Positions 6,257 to 6,257 of a stretch of 6,257 nt of DNA are shown here, one piece after another. Both the position numbers and the translations under genes were made by a program. Within the stretch, counting starts at the first letter, position 1; the number at the start of each line of letters is the position of its first letter. The stretch comes from Clostridiaceae bacterium (GTDB taxonomy: Bacteria > Bacillota > Clostridia > Saccharofermentanales > UBA5734): NCBI GenBank assembly GCA_012727965.1, contig JAAYFZ010000428.1, positions 1 through 6,257 on the forward strand. Direction: 5' to 3'. A model generated the notes under the pieces. The model was not told the origin of the DNA. It searched no databases and saw only the letters and a list, made by a program, of their open reading frames with translations.

Positions 6257-6257
6257 A

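Overview
The window reads as a piece of a Bacillota (low-to-mid GC Gram-positive) chromosome. This is inferred from strong AGGAGG-type ribosome binding sites, short operon-like gaps, and protein families of a Clostridia/Erysipelotrichia flavour: a YEE-type sirtuin with a CxC zinc half-site, a short FMN hydroxy-acid dehydrogenase, and a 7TM GGDEF-EAL protein. The genus cannot be named from the sequence alone. No RNA gene, insertion sequence, CRISPR array or phage gene was seen.

Layout from right to left. A sirtuin (NAD-dependent protein deacylase) lies on the + strand at 5519-6256 and is complete. Divergent from it, across a gap of about 157 bp, two metabolic genes run leftward on the minus strand. 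The first is an FMN-dependent alpha-hydroxy-acid dehydrogenase-like protein (5361-4465). The second, 28 bp further on, is a xylose-isomerase-like TIM-barrel sugar epimerase/isomerase (4436-3621). After a 145-bp AT-rich gap holding a plausible promoter comes a very large membrane-bound cyclic-di-GMP protein, 7TM + 6TM + GAF + GGDEF + EAL (3475-341). Thirteen bases after its stop, the 5' part of another polytopic membrane protein begins (327-1) and runs off the left edge.

The two minus-strand metabolic genes probably form one transcript and one small catabolic module: an epimerase or isomerase acting on a sugar or keto-sugar, and a flavin enzyme acting on a 2-hydroxy acid. The exact substrates cannot be read from sequence. 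The c-di-GMP gene and the truncated membrane gene look like a second, signalling transcription unit. Nothing in the sequence links the sirtuin functionally to its neighbours beyond the shared divergent intergenic region.

The window mostly contains recognisable families. The points worth checking are residue-level: no product-inhibition site in the GGDEF domain, altered loop-6 and KID motifs in the EAL domain, missing arginines in the flavoenzyme, and an unusual double membrane module in front of the c-di-GMP domains. I see no convincing evidence of an entirely new system.
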